From contig NZ_CP102509.1 in NCBI RefSeq assembly GCF_024611995.1, positions 2,480,001 to 2,544,000 on the forward strand: DNA of 64,000 nucleotides, given 5' to 3'. This document shows, piece by piece, positions 26,358 to 36,702 of the stretch. A program made the translations under genes and the position numbers. Under the pieces are notes generated by a model, which ran no database searches, was not told where the DNA came from, and saw only the letters and a list, made by a program, of their open reading frames with translations. This stretch comes from Streptomyces sp. NBC_00162 (GTDB lineage Bacteria > Actinomycetota > Actinomycetes > Streptomycetales > Streptomycetaceae). How positions within the stretch are numbered: position 1 is the first letter of the stretch; each line of letters begins with the position of its first letter.

Positions 26358-29078
26358 ATGACCATGCTCACCCCTCGTACCCCCACGAAGCTCGCACCGC
26401 CGGGCCGGTCCCGCCGCGAGCGCAAGGCCGCCGAGCTCGAGTCCCGTACCCGCCTCGTCGGCGAGCGCCTCGCCGGCCTCAGCGCCCGCCCGGGGACCCA
26501 CGCCCTGCAGTCCGTGGACACCTCGCGCAACGGCCTCACCCACGCCGAGGCGGCGCTGCGCCTGGAGCGGCACGGCCACAACCTCGTCGCCCAGGAGCGC
26601 GCCCCGCTCTGGTTCGTCCAGCTGGGCAAGGCGTACTGGAACCCCTTCATCGGCGTCCTGGTCTTCCTGGCCGCCGTCATGTACTGGCAGGACCCCGCGG
26701 ATCCGGGCGTCATCATCCTCTCCGTGATGGTGGGGATCAGCGGGCTGCTGCGCTTCTGGCAGGAGTACCGCTCGGGCCGCGCCGCCGACGCGCTGAAGAA
26801 GCTCGTCACCACCACCTGCGCGGTGCAGCGCCGGGCCGGCAGCGGCTCCGGGCCCACCATCTTCGAGGTGCCCATGGACCAGGTGGTCCCGGGCGACGTG
26901 GTCAAGCTGGCCGCCGGTGACCTGATCCCGGCCGACCTGCGGCTGATCACCTCCAAGGACCTGATGGTCGGCCAGGCCGCGCTCTCCGGCGAGTCCCTGC
27001 CGGTCGCCAAGGCCGACACGCGAACGGAAGACCTCGGCCAGCAAGAGACCACCGACCCGGTGGAGGCCGACAACCTGTGCCTGATGGGGACCTCGGTCAC
27101 CTCCGGCACCGCCACCGGAGTCGTCGTCGCCACCGGTGCCGACACCTACTTCGGCTCGATGGCCGGCTCGCTGGTCGGCGAGCGCCCGCAGACCAACTTC
27201 GACAACGGCGTGCGCAAGGTCAGCTTCCTGCTGATCCGCTTCATGCTGGTCATGGTCCCGGTGGTCTTCATGATCAACGGGTTCACCAAGGGCGACTGGA
27301 ACGAGGCTTTCCTCTTCGGTATCGCCGTCGCGGTCGGCCTGACCCCCGAGATGCTGCCGATGGTGGTCTCCGCCAACCTGGCGCGCGGCGCGCTCGCCAT
27401 GTCCAAGCGCAAGGTCGTCGTCAAGCGGCTGAACGCCATCCAGAACCTGGGCGCCATGGACGTGCTCTGCACGGACAAGACCGGCACCCTCACCGAGGAC
27501 CGGATCGTCCTGGACCGCTACCTGGACGTGCACGGCAACGAGGACAACGAGGTGCTGGAGTACGGCTACCTCAACTCGCACTTCCAGACCGGTCTGAAGA
27601 ACCTGATGGACCAGGCGGTCATCGACCGCGTCAACGAGGCCGAGGAGGTTGTCGTCGACGCACGGTTCTCGATGGTCGACGAGATCCCCTTCGACTTCGC
27701 CCGGCGCCGGATGTCCGTGGTCCTCAACCGGAACAGCATCGTGGGCGACCCCGGGCGCTCCGAACACATCATGATCACCAAGGGTGCGGTCGAGGAGGTC
27801 CTGGACCTCTGCACGCACATGACGGACCGCGGCGAGAAGACCGAGCTGACCGAGCAGCTGCGGTGGCACGTCACCCGCATCGCCGAGGACAACAACCGCA
27901 AGGGCCTGCGGGTACTGGCCGTCGCCACCCGCTCGATCGGCACGCCGCGCGACACCTACACGGTCGCCGACGAGGACGGGCTGACGCTGATCGGCTTCCT
28001 CGCCTTCCTCGACCCGCCGAAGGCCGACGCCGCCCGGGCCCTCCAGGGCCTGGCCGACAAGGGCATCGCGGTCAAGGTCGTCACGGGCGACAACGACCTC
28101 GTGGCCGCCCGGGTCTGCGCCGATGTCGGCATCGACGTGGGCCAGGTGGTGCTCGGCTCCGAGATCGACGGCCTCGACGAGCCGGCGCTGCGCGCGCTGG
28201 CCGCCCGTACGGCCGTCTTCGCCAAGGTCAACCCGGTCCAGAAGGCCCGCATCGTGCGGGCCCTGCAGGCCGACGGACACACCGTCGGGTTCCTCGGCGA
28301 CGGCATCAACGACGCGGCCGCGCTGCGCGACGCCGACGTCGGCATCTCGGTCGACACCGCCGTCGACATCGCCAAGGAGTCGGCGGACATCATCCTGCTG
28401 GAGAAGGACCTGACCGTCCTGGAGCAGGGCGTGGTCCAGGGCCGGACCACCTTCGGCAACACGATCAAGTACATCAAGATGACGGCGTCGTCGAACTTCG
28501 GCAATGTCTTCTCGGTGCTGGTGGCGAGCGCCTTCATCCCCTTCCAGCCGATGCTGCCGATCATGCTGCTGATGCAGAACCTGGTCTACGACGTCGCGCA
28601 GCTGGCGACCCCCTGGGACCGGATGGACAAGGAGTACCTGCGCAAGCCCCGTAACTGGGACGCCAAGGGCATCTTCCGTTTCATGGTCACCATCGGGCCC
28701 GTCAGCTCCATCTTCGACATCTCGATGTTCCTGATCATGTGGAACGTCTTCGCCGCCAACACCGAGGCGACCCAGTCGCTCTTCCAGTCCGGCTGGTTCA
28801 TCGAGGGCCTGCTCTCGCAGACCCTGATCGTCCACATGATCCGTACCCGGAAGATCCCCTTCATCCAGTCCCGCGCCTCCTGGCCGGTGATGGTGATGAC
28901 GATCCTCGCGGTGCTGACCGGCCTCTACCTGCCGTTCTCCCCGCTGGCCGACTCGCTGGGCTTCGTGGCTCTGCCGGCGGGCTACTTCCCGTGGCTGATC
29001 GGCGTGCTGCTCGCGTACTGCACCCTCACCCAGCTCGTGAAGACCTGGTACATCCGCAAGTTCAACACCTGGCTCTAG
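26358..29078 (+). CDS. mgtA: Magnesium-transporting P-type ATPase MgtA
   Basis: 906-residue P3B-type ATPase importing Mg2+. The phosphatase motif SGESLPVAK, the phosphorylation site CTDKTGTLTEDR, the nucleotide-binding KGAVEEVLD and the hinge GDGINDAAALRDADVGISVD are intact, with ten membrane helices arranged in the usual 2+2+6 pattern. ATG 26358 follows GGAGGGAGG; the in-frame start at 26307 is rejected. The upstream leader peptide and terminator suggest Mg2+-responsive attenuation. A broken mgtC follows directly. The pair separates the ROK gene from ngcEFG. Confidence 0.95.
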   Translation: MTMLTPRTPTKLAPPGRSRRERKAAELESRTRLVGERLAGLSARPGTHALQSVDTSRNGLTHAEAALRLERHGHNLVAQERAPLWFVQLGKAYWNPFIGVLVFLAAVMYWQDPADPGVIILSVMVGISGLLRFWQEYRSGRAADALKKLVTTTCAVQRRAGSGSGPTIFEVPMDQVVPGDVVKLAAGDLIPADLRLITSKDLMVGQAALSGESLPVAKADTRTEDLGQQETTDPVEADNLCLMGTSVTSGTATGVVVATGADTYFGSMAGSLVGERPQTNFDNGVRKVSFLLIRFMLVMVPVVFMINGFTKGDWNEAFLFGIAVAVGLTPEMLPMVVSANLARGALAMSKRKVVVKRLNAIQNLGAMDVLCTDKTGTLTEDRIVLDRYLDVHGNEDNEVLEYGYLNSHFQTGLKNLMDQAVIDRVNEAEEVVVDARFSMVDEIPFDFARRRMSVVLNRNSIVGDPGRSEHIMITKGAVEEVLDLCTHMTDRGEKTELTEQLRWHVTRIAEDNNRKGLRVLAVATRSIGTPRDTYTVADEDGLTLIGFLAFLDPPKADAARALQGLADKGIAVKVVTGDNDLVAARVCADVGIDVGQVVLGSEIDGLDEPALRALAARTAVFAKVNPVQKARIVRALQADGHTVGFLGDGINDAAALRDADVGISVDTAVDIAKESADIILLEKDLTVLEQGVVQGRTTFGNTIKYIKMTASSNFGNVFSVLVASAFIPFQPMLPIMLLMQNLVYDVAQLATPWDRMDKEYLRKPRNWDAKGIFRFMVTIGPVSSIFDISMFLIMWNVFAANTEATQSLFQSGWFIEGLLSQTLIVHMIRTRKIPFIQSRASWPVMVMTILAVLTGLYLPFSPLADSLGFVALPAGYFPWLIGVLLAYCTLTQLVKTWYIRKFNTWL

Positions 29079-29149
29079 GCCAGCCCGCACCACGAGACAC
29101 GAGAAGGGAGAGGCCGATGCAGCTCACCGAATGGGAGATGGCCGCGCAC

Positions 29150-29179
29150 TCCCCCAGACTCCGTCCGGGGGACCCCCAG
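29150..29179. repeat. Short dispersed palindromic repeat, copy 1
   Basis: 30-bp C-rich/G-rich palindromic element beginning TCCCCCAG and ending GGGGGACCCCCAG. It closely matches copy 2 at 29770-29799 and, from memory, a repeat scattered through Streptomyces genomes. It sits inside the first membrane helix of the broken mgtC. Confidence 0.7.
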
Positions 29180-29391
29180 CCCGCCGCGCTCGGGCTCGGA
29201 GCCGTCATCGGCCTCGAACGGCAGTGGCGGGCCCGCCTCGCGGGACTGCGTACGAACGCCCTGGTGGCGGGCGGGGCGGCGCTGTTCGTGCCGTGGGGTG
29301 CCTGGCGGGCGTGGGCCTGTTCCGGCTGGGCGCCCGGGGCACCGTGGGCGTGGTGGGGGCCAACCTCCTGCTGCGCCCGCTGGGCCGGCGG

Positions 29392-29569
29392 CTGGGGAGC
29401 GTCCGCAACGTAGCGCCGGCCGCCCGAAGGGCGGGCCTGGCGGCGTCTGGTGCGTGCGATTGCAAGGCGGAGGAGGGAGTCCATGCGGAGCATCGACGAC
29501 CGCCGACAACGCGGCAAGCGTGCGTGCCAGACGCCGCCAGGCAGGCGGGACGTTGCGGACGCTCCCCAG
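29392..29569. mobile_element. MITE-like inverted-repeat element inside mgtC
   Basis: 178 bp bounded by perfect 20-bp terminal inverted repeats CTGGGGAGCGTCCGCAACGT (29392-29411) and its complement at 29550-29569. A second pair of 16-bp arms lies inside (29435-29450 and 29527-29542). It has no transposase. It contains AAGGCGGAGGAGGGAG followed by ATG 29483, whose frame runs on into the surviving mgtC C-terminal domain. A target-site duplication was not obvious. Confidence 0.72.
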
Positions 29570-29769
29570 AACCGCGAACCGCGCGGCGGCGCCGAGGTCG
29601 CCACCGACTACCACTTCGAGGCGGTGTGCCTGGAGACGGAGGCGGCCCACATCCGCCACCGGCTGGTGGACGCGCTGGCCCGGCCGGGTGACGGTGTCCG
29701 CGCTGCTGACCGCCGAGGGCGAGGAGGGCAAGGCGCTCGAGGATGCCGTCAGCAACTCTCGCTCGACCC

Positions 29770-29799
29770 TCCCCCAGCCTTCGGCCGGGGGGACCCCCA
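29770..29799. repeat. Short dispersed palindromic repeat, copy 2
   Basis: 30-bp element starting TCCCCCAGCCTTCGG and ending GGGGGGACCCCCA, same type as copy 1 and in the same orientation, near the 3' end of the broken mgtC. Confidence 0.7.
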
Positions 29800-29870
29800 C
29801 GGTCTCGGCGGTCAGCTGGTCGGTCGTACCGGATCCGGCCGCCTGAGCCGGTCCGGCCGCCCGGTCTGCG

Positions 29871-30797
29871 CTACTTCAGGGTGGCGGAGGTCAGGCCGGC
29901 CTGGATCTGGCGCTGGAAGGAGAGGTAGACCGCCAGCATCGGGATGATCGCGATGGTGGCTCCGGCGAACAGCACCGGCAGGTCGGTCTCGTAGCCCATC
30001 TGGTACTGGAGCTGGACGAGCCCCTGCGTGAGCATGTAGCGCTCGGGCTCGCCGCTCGTCTGGGGCTGCATCAGCACCGCGGGCAGGATGTACTGGTTCC
30101 ACTGGCCCAGGACGTTGAAGATCCCGACGCTGATCAGGCCGGGCTTGGCCATCGGCAGCATCACCTGGAAGAAGATCCGGGTGTCGGAGGCCCCGTCGAT
30201 CACCGCCGCCTCGTAGATCGCCGTGGGCAGCGTCCTGAAGAAGGAGTGCATGAAGAAGACGGTGAACGGCATCGAGTAGGCGATGTACACCAGGATCAGA
30301 CCCTGGTAGGTGTTCAGCATGTCGAAGCGCTTGACCATGAAGAACAGCGGCACGAGCGCCAGGAACACCGGGAACATCGCCCCGCTGACGAAGAAGTAGT
30401 AGATGATCCGGTTGCCCGTGAAGGGGTAGCGGGCCAGTACGTACGCGGCCATCGAGCCGAACAGCATGGTCAGCGGCACCGAGAACACCAGCACGATGAA
30501 CGTGTTGGCGAAGTAGCCGCCGATGCCCTTCTCCCAGGCGCGGCCGAAGGCGTCGAAGTGCCAGTTCGCGGGCCAGCTGAGGGCCGATCCGCCGATCTGC
30601 GCGTCGGTCTTGAAGGCGCCGAGGGCGAGCCAGATCAGCGGCAGCACGATCATTATCGCCCAGAGGACGAGGAACCCGTGCGAGAAGACGTTGAGGACCA
30701 CGCCCTCGGAGCGCTTCTTGTCCCGCTCCCCCGTCCGGCCGGCTTTCCCGGACTGCTCCGCGGCTTTTTCGCCCGGAGCCTTGATCACTGTGGTCAT
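29871..30797 (-). CDS. ngcG: CUT1 sugar ABC permease NgcG (N-acetylglucosamine/chitobiose)
   Basis: 308-residue permease with a charged N-terminus of about 35 residues and six helices. The inner-loop EAA motif reads EAAVIDGASDTRIFFQVMLPMAKPG, the contact site for the ATPase. It is the last gene of an ngcE-F-G operon (14 nt after ngcF). No ATPase gene is present, as usual for this family in Streptomyces, where the shared ATPase MsiK encoded elsewhere energises such systems. Confidence 0.87.
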   Translation of the reverse strand: MTTVIKAPGEKAAEQSGKAGRTGERDKKRSEGVVLNVFSHGFLVLWAIMIVLPLIWLALGAFKTDAQIGGSALSWPANWHFDAFGRAWEKGIGGYFANTFIVLVFSVPLTMLFGSMAAYVLARYPFTGNRIIYYFFVSGAMFPVFLALVPLFFMVKRFDMLNTYQGLILVYIAYSMPFTVFFMHSFFRTLPTAIYEAAVIDGASDTRIFFQVMLPMAKPGLISVGIFNVLGQWNQYILPAVLMQPQTSGEPERYMLTQGLVQLQYQMGYETDLPVLFAGATIAIIPMLAVYLSFQRQIQAGLTSATLK

Positions 30798-30810
30798 GAT
30801 GGTCTCCCGC

Positions 30811-31755
30811 TCAGAACTCGATGCGCTCGCGGCGGGTGGCGCGCAGCGTGATGAGGGACAGGATCATGGTCAGGACGAGCATGACCACGCCCATGGCGCA
30901 GGCGTAGCCGCTCTTGCCGAAGTACAGGAAGTTGCGCATCAGCACCGTCGACATGACCTCGCTGTGGTGGTCGGGTCCGCCGCCGAACTGGCCCGAGGTC
31001 ATGGTCGACACGAGGACGAACATGTCCATCGCGGCGATGCCCAGGTAGACCGCGGAGGTCTGCACAGAGTCCCACAGCAGGGGCAGGGTGACCCTGAAGA
31101 AGGTCTGGGCGCGTCCGGCGCCGTCGAGCAGCGCGGCCTCGTAGATGTCCTTGGGCACGGACTGCATGGCCGCGGAGAACAGGACGAGGTAGAAGCCGAC
31201 CCCGTGCCAGACGACGACGAACAGCAGGCACCAGAGGACGAAGTTCGGCTCGTTGAGCCATTCGACCGGGTGCTCCGGGGAGATCAGGCCCATCTTGGTG
31301 AGGAAGCCGTTGAGCAGGCCGCCCTCGTCACTGCGGTAGATCGCGCCGAAGAGCACGGCGAGGATGGCGAGGGAGAGGACCTGCGGAAAGAAGTAGACGA
31401 TCTTGTAGACGCGCGATCCGCCGACTCCCTGGACCCCGCCGGCTCCGCCACGCCCTCCCGCGTTCACCATGAAGGCGAAGAAGAGGGCGAGCAGGATGGT
31501 GATCACCGGGACGAACACCACGAGCAGCAGGTTGTGCCAGAGCGCGCCGCGGAAGACCTCGTCCTCCAGCAGGGCCGAGTAGTTCTCCAGCCCGACGAAG
31601 TCGAACGTCGGTGACTGCCCGGTCCAGTTGGTGAAGGAGTAGCCGAACGTCTGTACGTACGGCCAGATGACGAAGGTCAGGTACAGCGCGAGGGGTGCGA
31701 TGAGGAAGGAGGCGATGAAGCCGCCCTTCCGTCTCCCCTGGGCTACGTGGCTCAT
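30811..31755 (-). CDS. ngcF: CUT1 sugar ABC permease NgcF
   Basis: 314-residue permease with six helices and an EAA loop EAALLDGAGRAQTFFRVTLPLLW. A Gly-rich insertion (NAGGRGGAGGVQG) lies in the second cytoplasmic loop. ATG 31755 lies 20 nt after ngcE; longer in-frame starts fall inside ngcE. It forms a heterodimeric channel with NgcG. Confidence 0.87.
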   Translation of the reverse strand: MSHVAQGRRKGGFIASFLIAPLALYLTFVIWPYVQTFGYSFTNWTGQSPTFDFVGLENYSALLEDEVFRGALWHNLLLVVFVPVITILLALFFAFMVNAGGRGGAGGVQGVGGSRVYKIVYFFPQVLSLAILAVLFGAIYRSDEGGLLNGFLTKMGLISPEHPVEWLNEPNFVLWCLLFVVVWHGVGFYLVLFSAAMQSVPKDIYEAALLDGAGRAQTFFRVTLPLLWDSVQTSAVYLGIAAMDMFVLVSTMTSGQFGGGPDHHSEVMSTVLMRNFLYFGKSGYACAMGVVMLVLTMILSLITLRATRRERIEF

Positions 31756-31775
31756 GGTGTCCGTCCCTGCGGTGG

Positions 31776-33200
31776 TCAGCTGCGCTTGTTGTTCTTGGCG
31801 TTCGGGTCCTTGGCCGCCTTGTCTACCGCAGCCTGGGCCCGCTTGATCCACTCCTTTGGCTGGATCCGCTGGGCCATCAGCTCATTGGACGCGTTCTGGA
31901 TCTCGTTGTCCATCTCGCTGTACCAGTCGGGGTAGCGGTAGCTGAAGGTGTTGCTGCCCGCGGCCTTGAGCGCCTCGACGGCCGACTGGGTACCGGGCCG
32001 CAGCTTGACGCTCGGGTCCACTCCGTCCTTGACCACGGTGAGCGAGTTGGCCTGCTGGGCGAAGATCGTCGACCACTCGCGGGACATCATCGAGCGGAGG
32101 AACTCCATGGCCCCCGCCTTGTTGGCGGCCTTCTCCGGGACGATGAAGGGCTCGTCGACGCCGGCCCGGATGGCCTCGAAGGGCAGCTTGCTGTCCGCGA
32201 GCAGCGGCATCGGCAGGAACTTCATGTCGAAGTCCTCCGGGGTCTGCTTCAGCTGCTCGTTCTCCAGCCAGGATCCGGAGGGGATGAAGGCCGCCTTGTA
32301 CTGGTTCCACGCGGTCTGGGACTCCGTGTGGGTCAGGCCGTTGGTGCCCGGCATCAGCAGGCCCTTTTCGACCACCTCGTAGACCGCCTCGACGGCGGCC
32401 AGGGCGGCCGGGTTGCCCTCGAAGGCGTTCGGCTCCAGGTTGTCGATCGCCTTCATCGCGTCCAGGCCGCCCTTCTTGGCGATCAGGTCCATGATGACGA
32501 CGTTGATGTAGTACGGGTACTTGCCCTGGTGGGCGAGGCCGCCGATGCCCGCTTCCTTGGCCTTCGCACAGACGGCCAGGAACTCGTCCCACGTCTTGGG
32601 CGGCGTCCAGCCCTTCTCCTTGAACAGCTTGCCGGAATACCAGAAGCCGAAGACGGCGTACACGTACTTCAGGACGACGAACTTGCCGCCCTGGAGCCCC
32701 TGTTCGTAGGCGCCGTCGACCAGGGTGTCGCGCACCTTCTTGGTCGGGTCGTCGAGCGAGGGCGAGTCGAGCACGGCGGTGAGGTCGGCCAGCTGGCCGG
32801 CCTTGGCGAGTACGTCCAGCTTGATCTGCTGGGCGCCGGAGTCGTCGACGACGTCCGGCGGGTTGCCGCCGTTGAGGCGCGGCTGGAGCTTGGCGGTGAT
32901 CTCCTGGGTGCCCATGTGGGAGCTGGTCGTGCCCCACTTCTTGTCGAAGGCGGCCTCCCAGGCCTTCGCGTAGTCGTCGCCGAAGCCGCCCTTGAAGACC
33001 ATGACGTCGAGCTTGCCGCCCTTGGCGACGCCGAACGGGTTCTCCTTGGTCACCGGCGCCTTGTCCGGGCCCTTCGTGGATTCGTCGCCGCCGGAGGCGC
33101 AGGCGGACAGGAAGCTCATCGTCGGCACCGTGATAAGCCCGAGTGCGGCGGAGCGCTTGATCAGATCGCGGCGTCCGAGGTCCTCACCAGTGGATCCCAT
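31776..33200 (-). CDS. ngcE: N-acetylglucosamine/chitobiose-binding lipoprotein NgcE
   Basis: 474-residue extracytoplasmic solute-binding protein of family 1. The N-terminus combines a twin-arginine motif (GRRDLIKRS) with a lipobox LSAC, so it is probably exported folded by Tat and then lipidated. The body has the usual two-lobe fold, with an acidic patch DVVDDSGAQQ. ATG 33200 has better spacing to GCGAGGA than ATG 33206. It binds GlcNAc and chitobiose in the characterised S. olivaceoviridis system; the assignment here is by similarity. A DasR-like site lies 137 bp upstream. Confidence 0.87.
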   Translation of the reverse strand: MGSTGEDLGRRDLIKRSAALGLITVPTMSFLSACASGGDESTKGPDKAPVTKENPFGVAKGGKLDVMVFKGGFGDDYAKAWEAAFDKKWGTTSSHMGTQEITAKLQPRLNGGNPPDVVDDSGAQQIKLDVLAKAGQLADLTAVLDSPSLDDPTKKVRDTLVDGAYEQGLQGGKFVVLKYVYAVFGFWYSGKLFKEKGWTPPKTWDEFLAVCAKAKEAGIGGLAHQGKYPYYINVVIMDLIAKKGGLDAMKAIDNLEPNAFEGNPAALAAVEAVYEVVEKGLLMPGTNGLTHTESQTAWNQYKAAFIPSGSWLENEQLKQTPEDFDMKFLPMPLLADSKLPFEAIRAGVDEPFIVPEKAANKAGAMEFLRSMMSREWSTIFAQQANSLTVVKDGVDPSVKLRPGTQSAVEALKAAGSNTFSYRYPDWYSEMDNEIQNASNELMAQRIQPKEWIKRAQAAVDKAAKDPNAKNNKRS

Positions 33201-33336
33201 GCTCATGTCCTCGCCTTCGTCAGAAGTGTGAAGGAGGCCGGAAAGTCACGGCGGTTGCCGTGCATGCGGACATCTCCGCAGGTCCCCGCCCATCCCCCGG
33301 GTCCGGGCCGCTCGTCTCGCGGTGATCCGGACGGGC

Positions 33337-33352
33337 ACAGGTATAGTCCACT
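33337..33352. promoter_or_regulatory. DasR-responsive-element-like site ahead of ngcE
   Basis: ACAGGTATAGTCCACT matches the DasR consensus A(C/G)TGGTCTAGACCACT at 13 of 16 positions. It sits 137 bp upstream of the ngcE start. DasR is the GlcNAc-responsive GntR regulator of Streptomyces, so control of a GlcNAc transporter would make sense. Confidence 0.5.
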
Positions 33353-33446
33353 TCCGCTCGTGTGAGCAAGATCATGCACACGTATGGCGGCCAGCTTTTC
33401 CGAGTTGAGACCTGGCCGTCACCTCCGCCGGCCGCCGAAAAAGCGG

Positions 33447-33482
33447 AAGGGCCGTACCCCCTTAACGGGGATACGGCCCTTT
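33447..33482 (-). terminator. Terminator of acnA
   Basis: Arms AAGGGCCGTACCCC (33447-33460) and GGGGATACGGCCCTT pair with one bulge around loop CTTAAC, 17 nt after the acnA stop. Confidence 0.85.
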
Positions 33483-33498
33483 GGTGCCGATACCGTGC

Positions 33499-36318
<2,820 letters not shown>

Positions 36319-36347
36319 GGGGGCGGCTGCGGTACGCCTTCGGCAGA

Positions 36348-36365
36348 TATCTCGATGTCGAGATA
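36348..36365. promoter_or_regulatory. Perfect palindrome ahead of acnA (possible MarR-family/TamR operator)
   Basis: TATCTCGATGTCGAGATA: two perfect 8-bp arms around TG, 135 bp upstream of the acnA start. The MarR regulator TamR is reported, from memory, to bind the S. coelicolor aconitase promoter. This palindrome is a suitable site, but the identity of the regulator is inferred. Confidence 0.5.
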
Positions 36366-36675
36366 ACTCTAGTACATGTCCGGGCGCGGGGACGAGGCGC
36401 GCACCTGTGGCGCGGCCCCGGCACGCCCGGATCGGGCGGGTATCGGGCAGAGACCGGCGGGTGGGGCGACGCCGGGCGGCCCGGCCCCAGTCGAGCGCCC
36501 CGGCCCCGGCGGACACGCGACGGCCGGAGCAGTTGAGGGACCGAGTAGGACAGACGCGCCCAAATGGGACGCCACGGGACCCCTCGATCAACTCGTCGAG
36601 CAGGACACACCCGCCTGCCCCACCATGGGACCTGACGGTCGGTAACACCCGTTCGGCCTACCCCGCGCGATCAAC
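36366..36675. other. GC-rich intergenic stretch without a recognised gene
   Basis: Between the acnA operator region and the MurA-like gene. Short open frames occur on both strands, but none has a ribosome site or family resemblance. Nothing else was seen. Confidence 0.6.
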
Positions 36676-36691
36676 ATCTCATATCTGAGAT
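36676..36691. promoter_or_regulatory. Palindrome just upstream of the HTH-MurA gene
   Basis: ATCTCA (36676-36681), TATC, TGAGAT (36686-36691), ending 11 bp before the ATG. It covers the probable -10/transcription-start area, a good position for autorepression by the fused helix-turn-helix. Confidence 0.45.
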
Positions 36692-36702
36692 ACGGTGCAG
36701 CC

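Larger units (their letters stand above)
29117..29846 (+). pseudogene. mgtC: Degenerate mgtC (MgtC/SapB family)
   Basis: Recognisable MgtC pieces occur in different frames. ATG 29117 gives MQLTEWEMA, then GAVIGLERQWRARLAGLRTNALV in the same frame. LAGVGLFRLGARGTVGVVGANLLLRPL follows in a second frame. The C-terminal domain starts as TDYHFEAVCLETEAAHIR in a third and continues as TVSALLTAEGEEGKALE after another shift. About 50 residues of the membrane part after AALFV are missing. A short palindromic repeat replaces part of helix 1, and a 178-bp inverted-repeat element is inserted between the membrane and cytosolic domains. The gene cannot make a working protein. Confidence 0.8.

Noticed and set aside
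26298..29093. A 931-codon minus-strand frame over mgtA
   Set aside because: Opposite an unmistakable P-type ATPase; no domain and composition typical of antisense frames.
36376..36645. Short plus-strand frames between acnA and the MurA-like gene
   Set aside because: No ribosome site, Pro/Gly/Arg-rich, no resemblance to any family.
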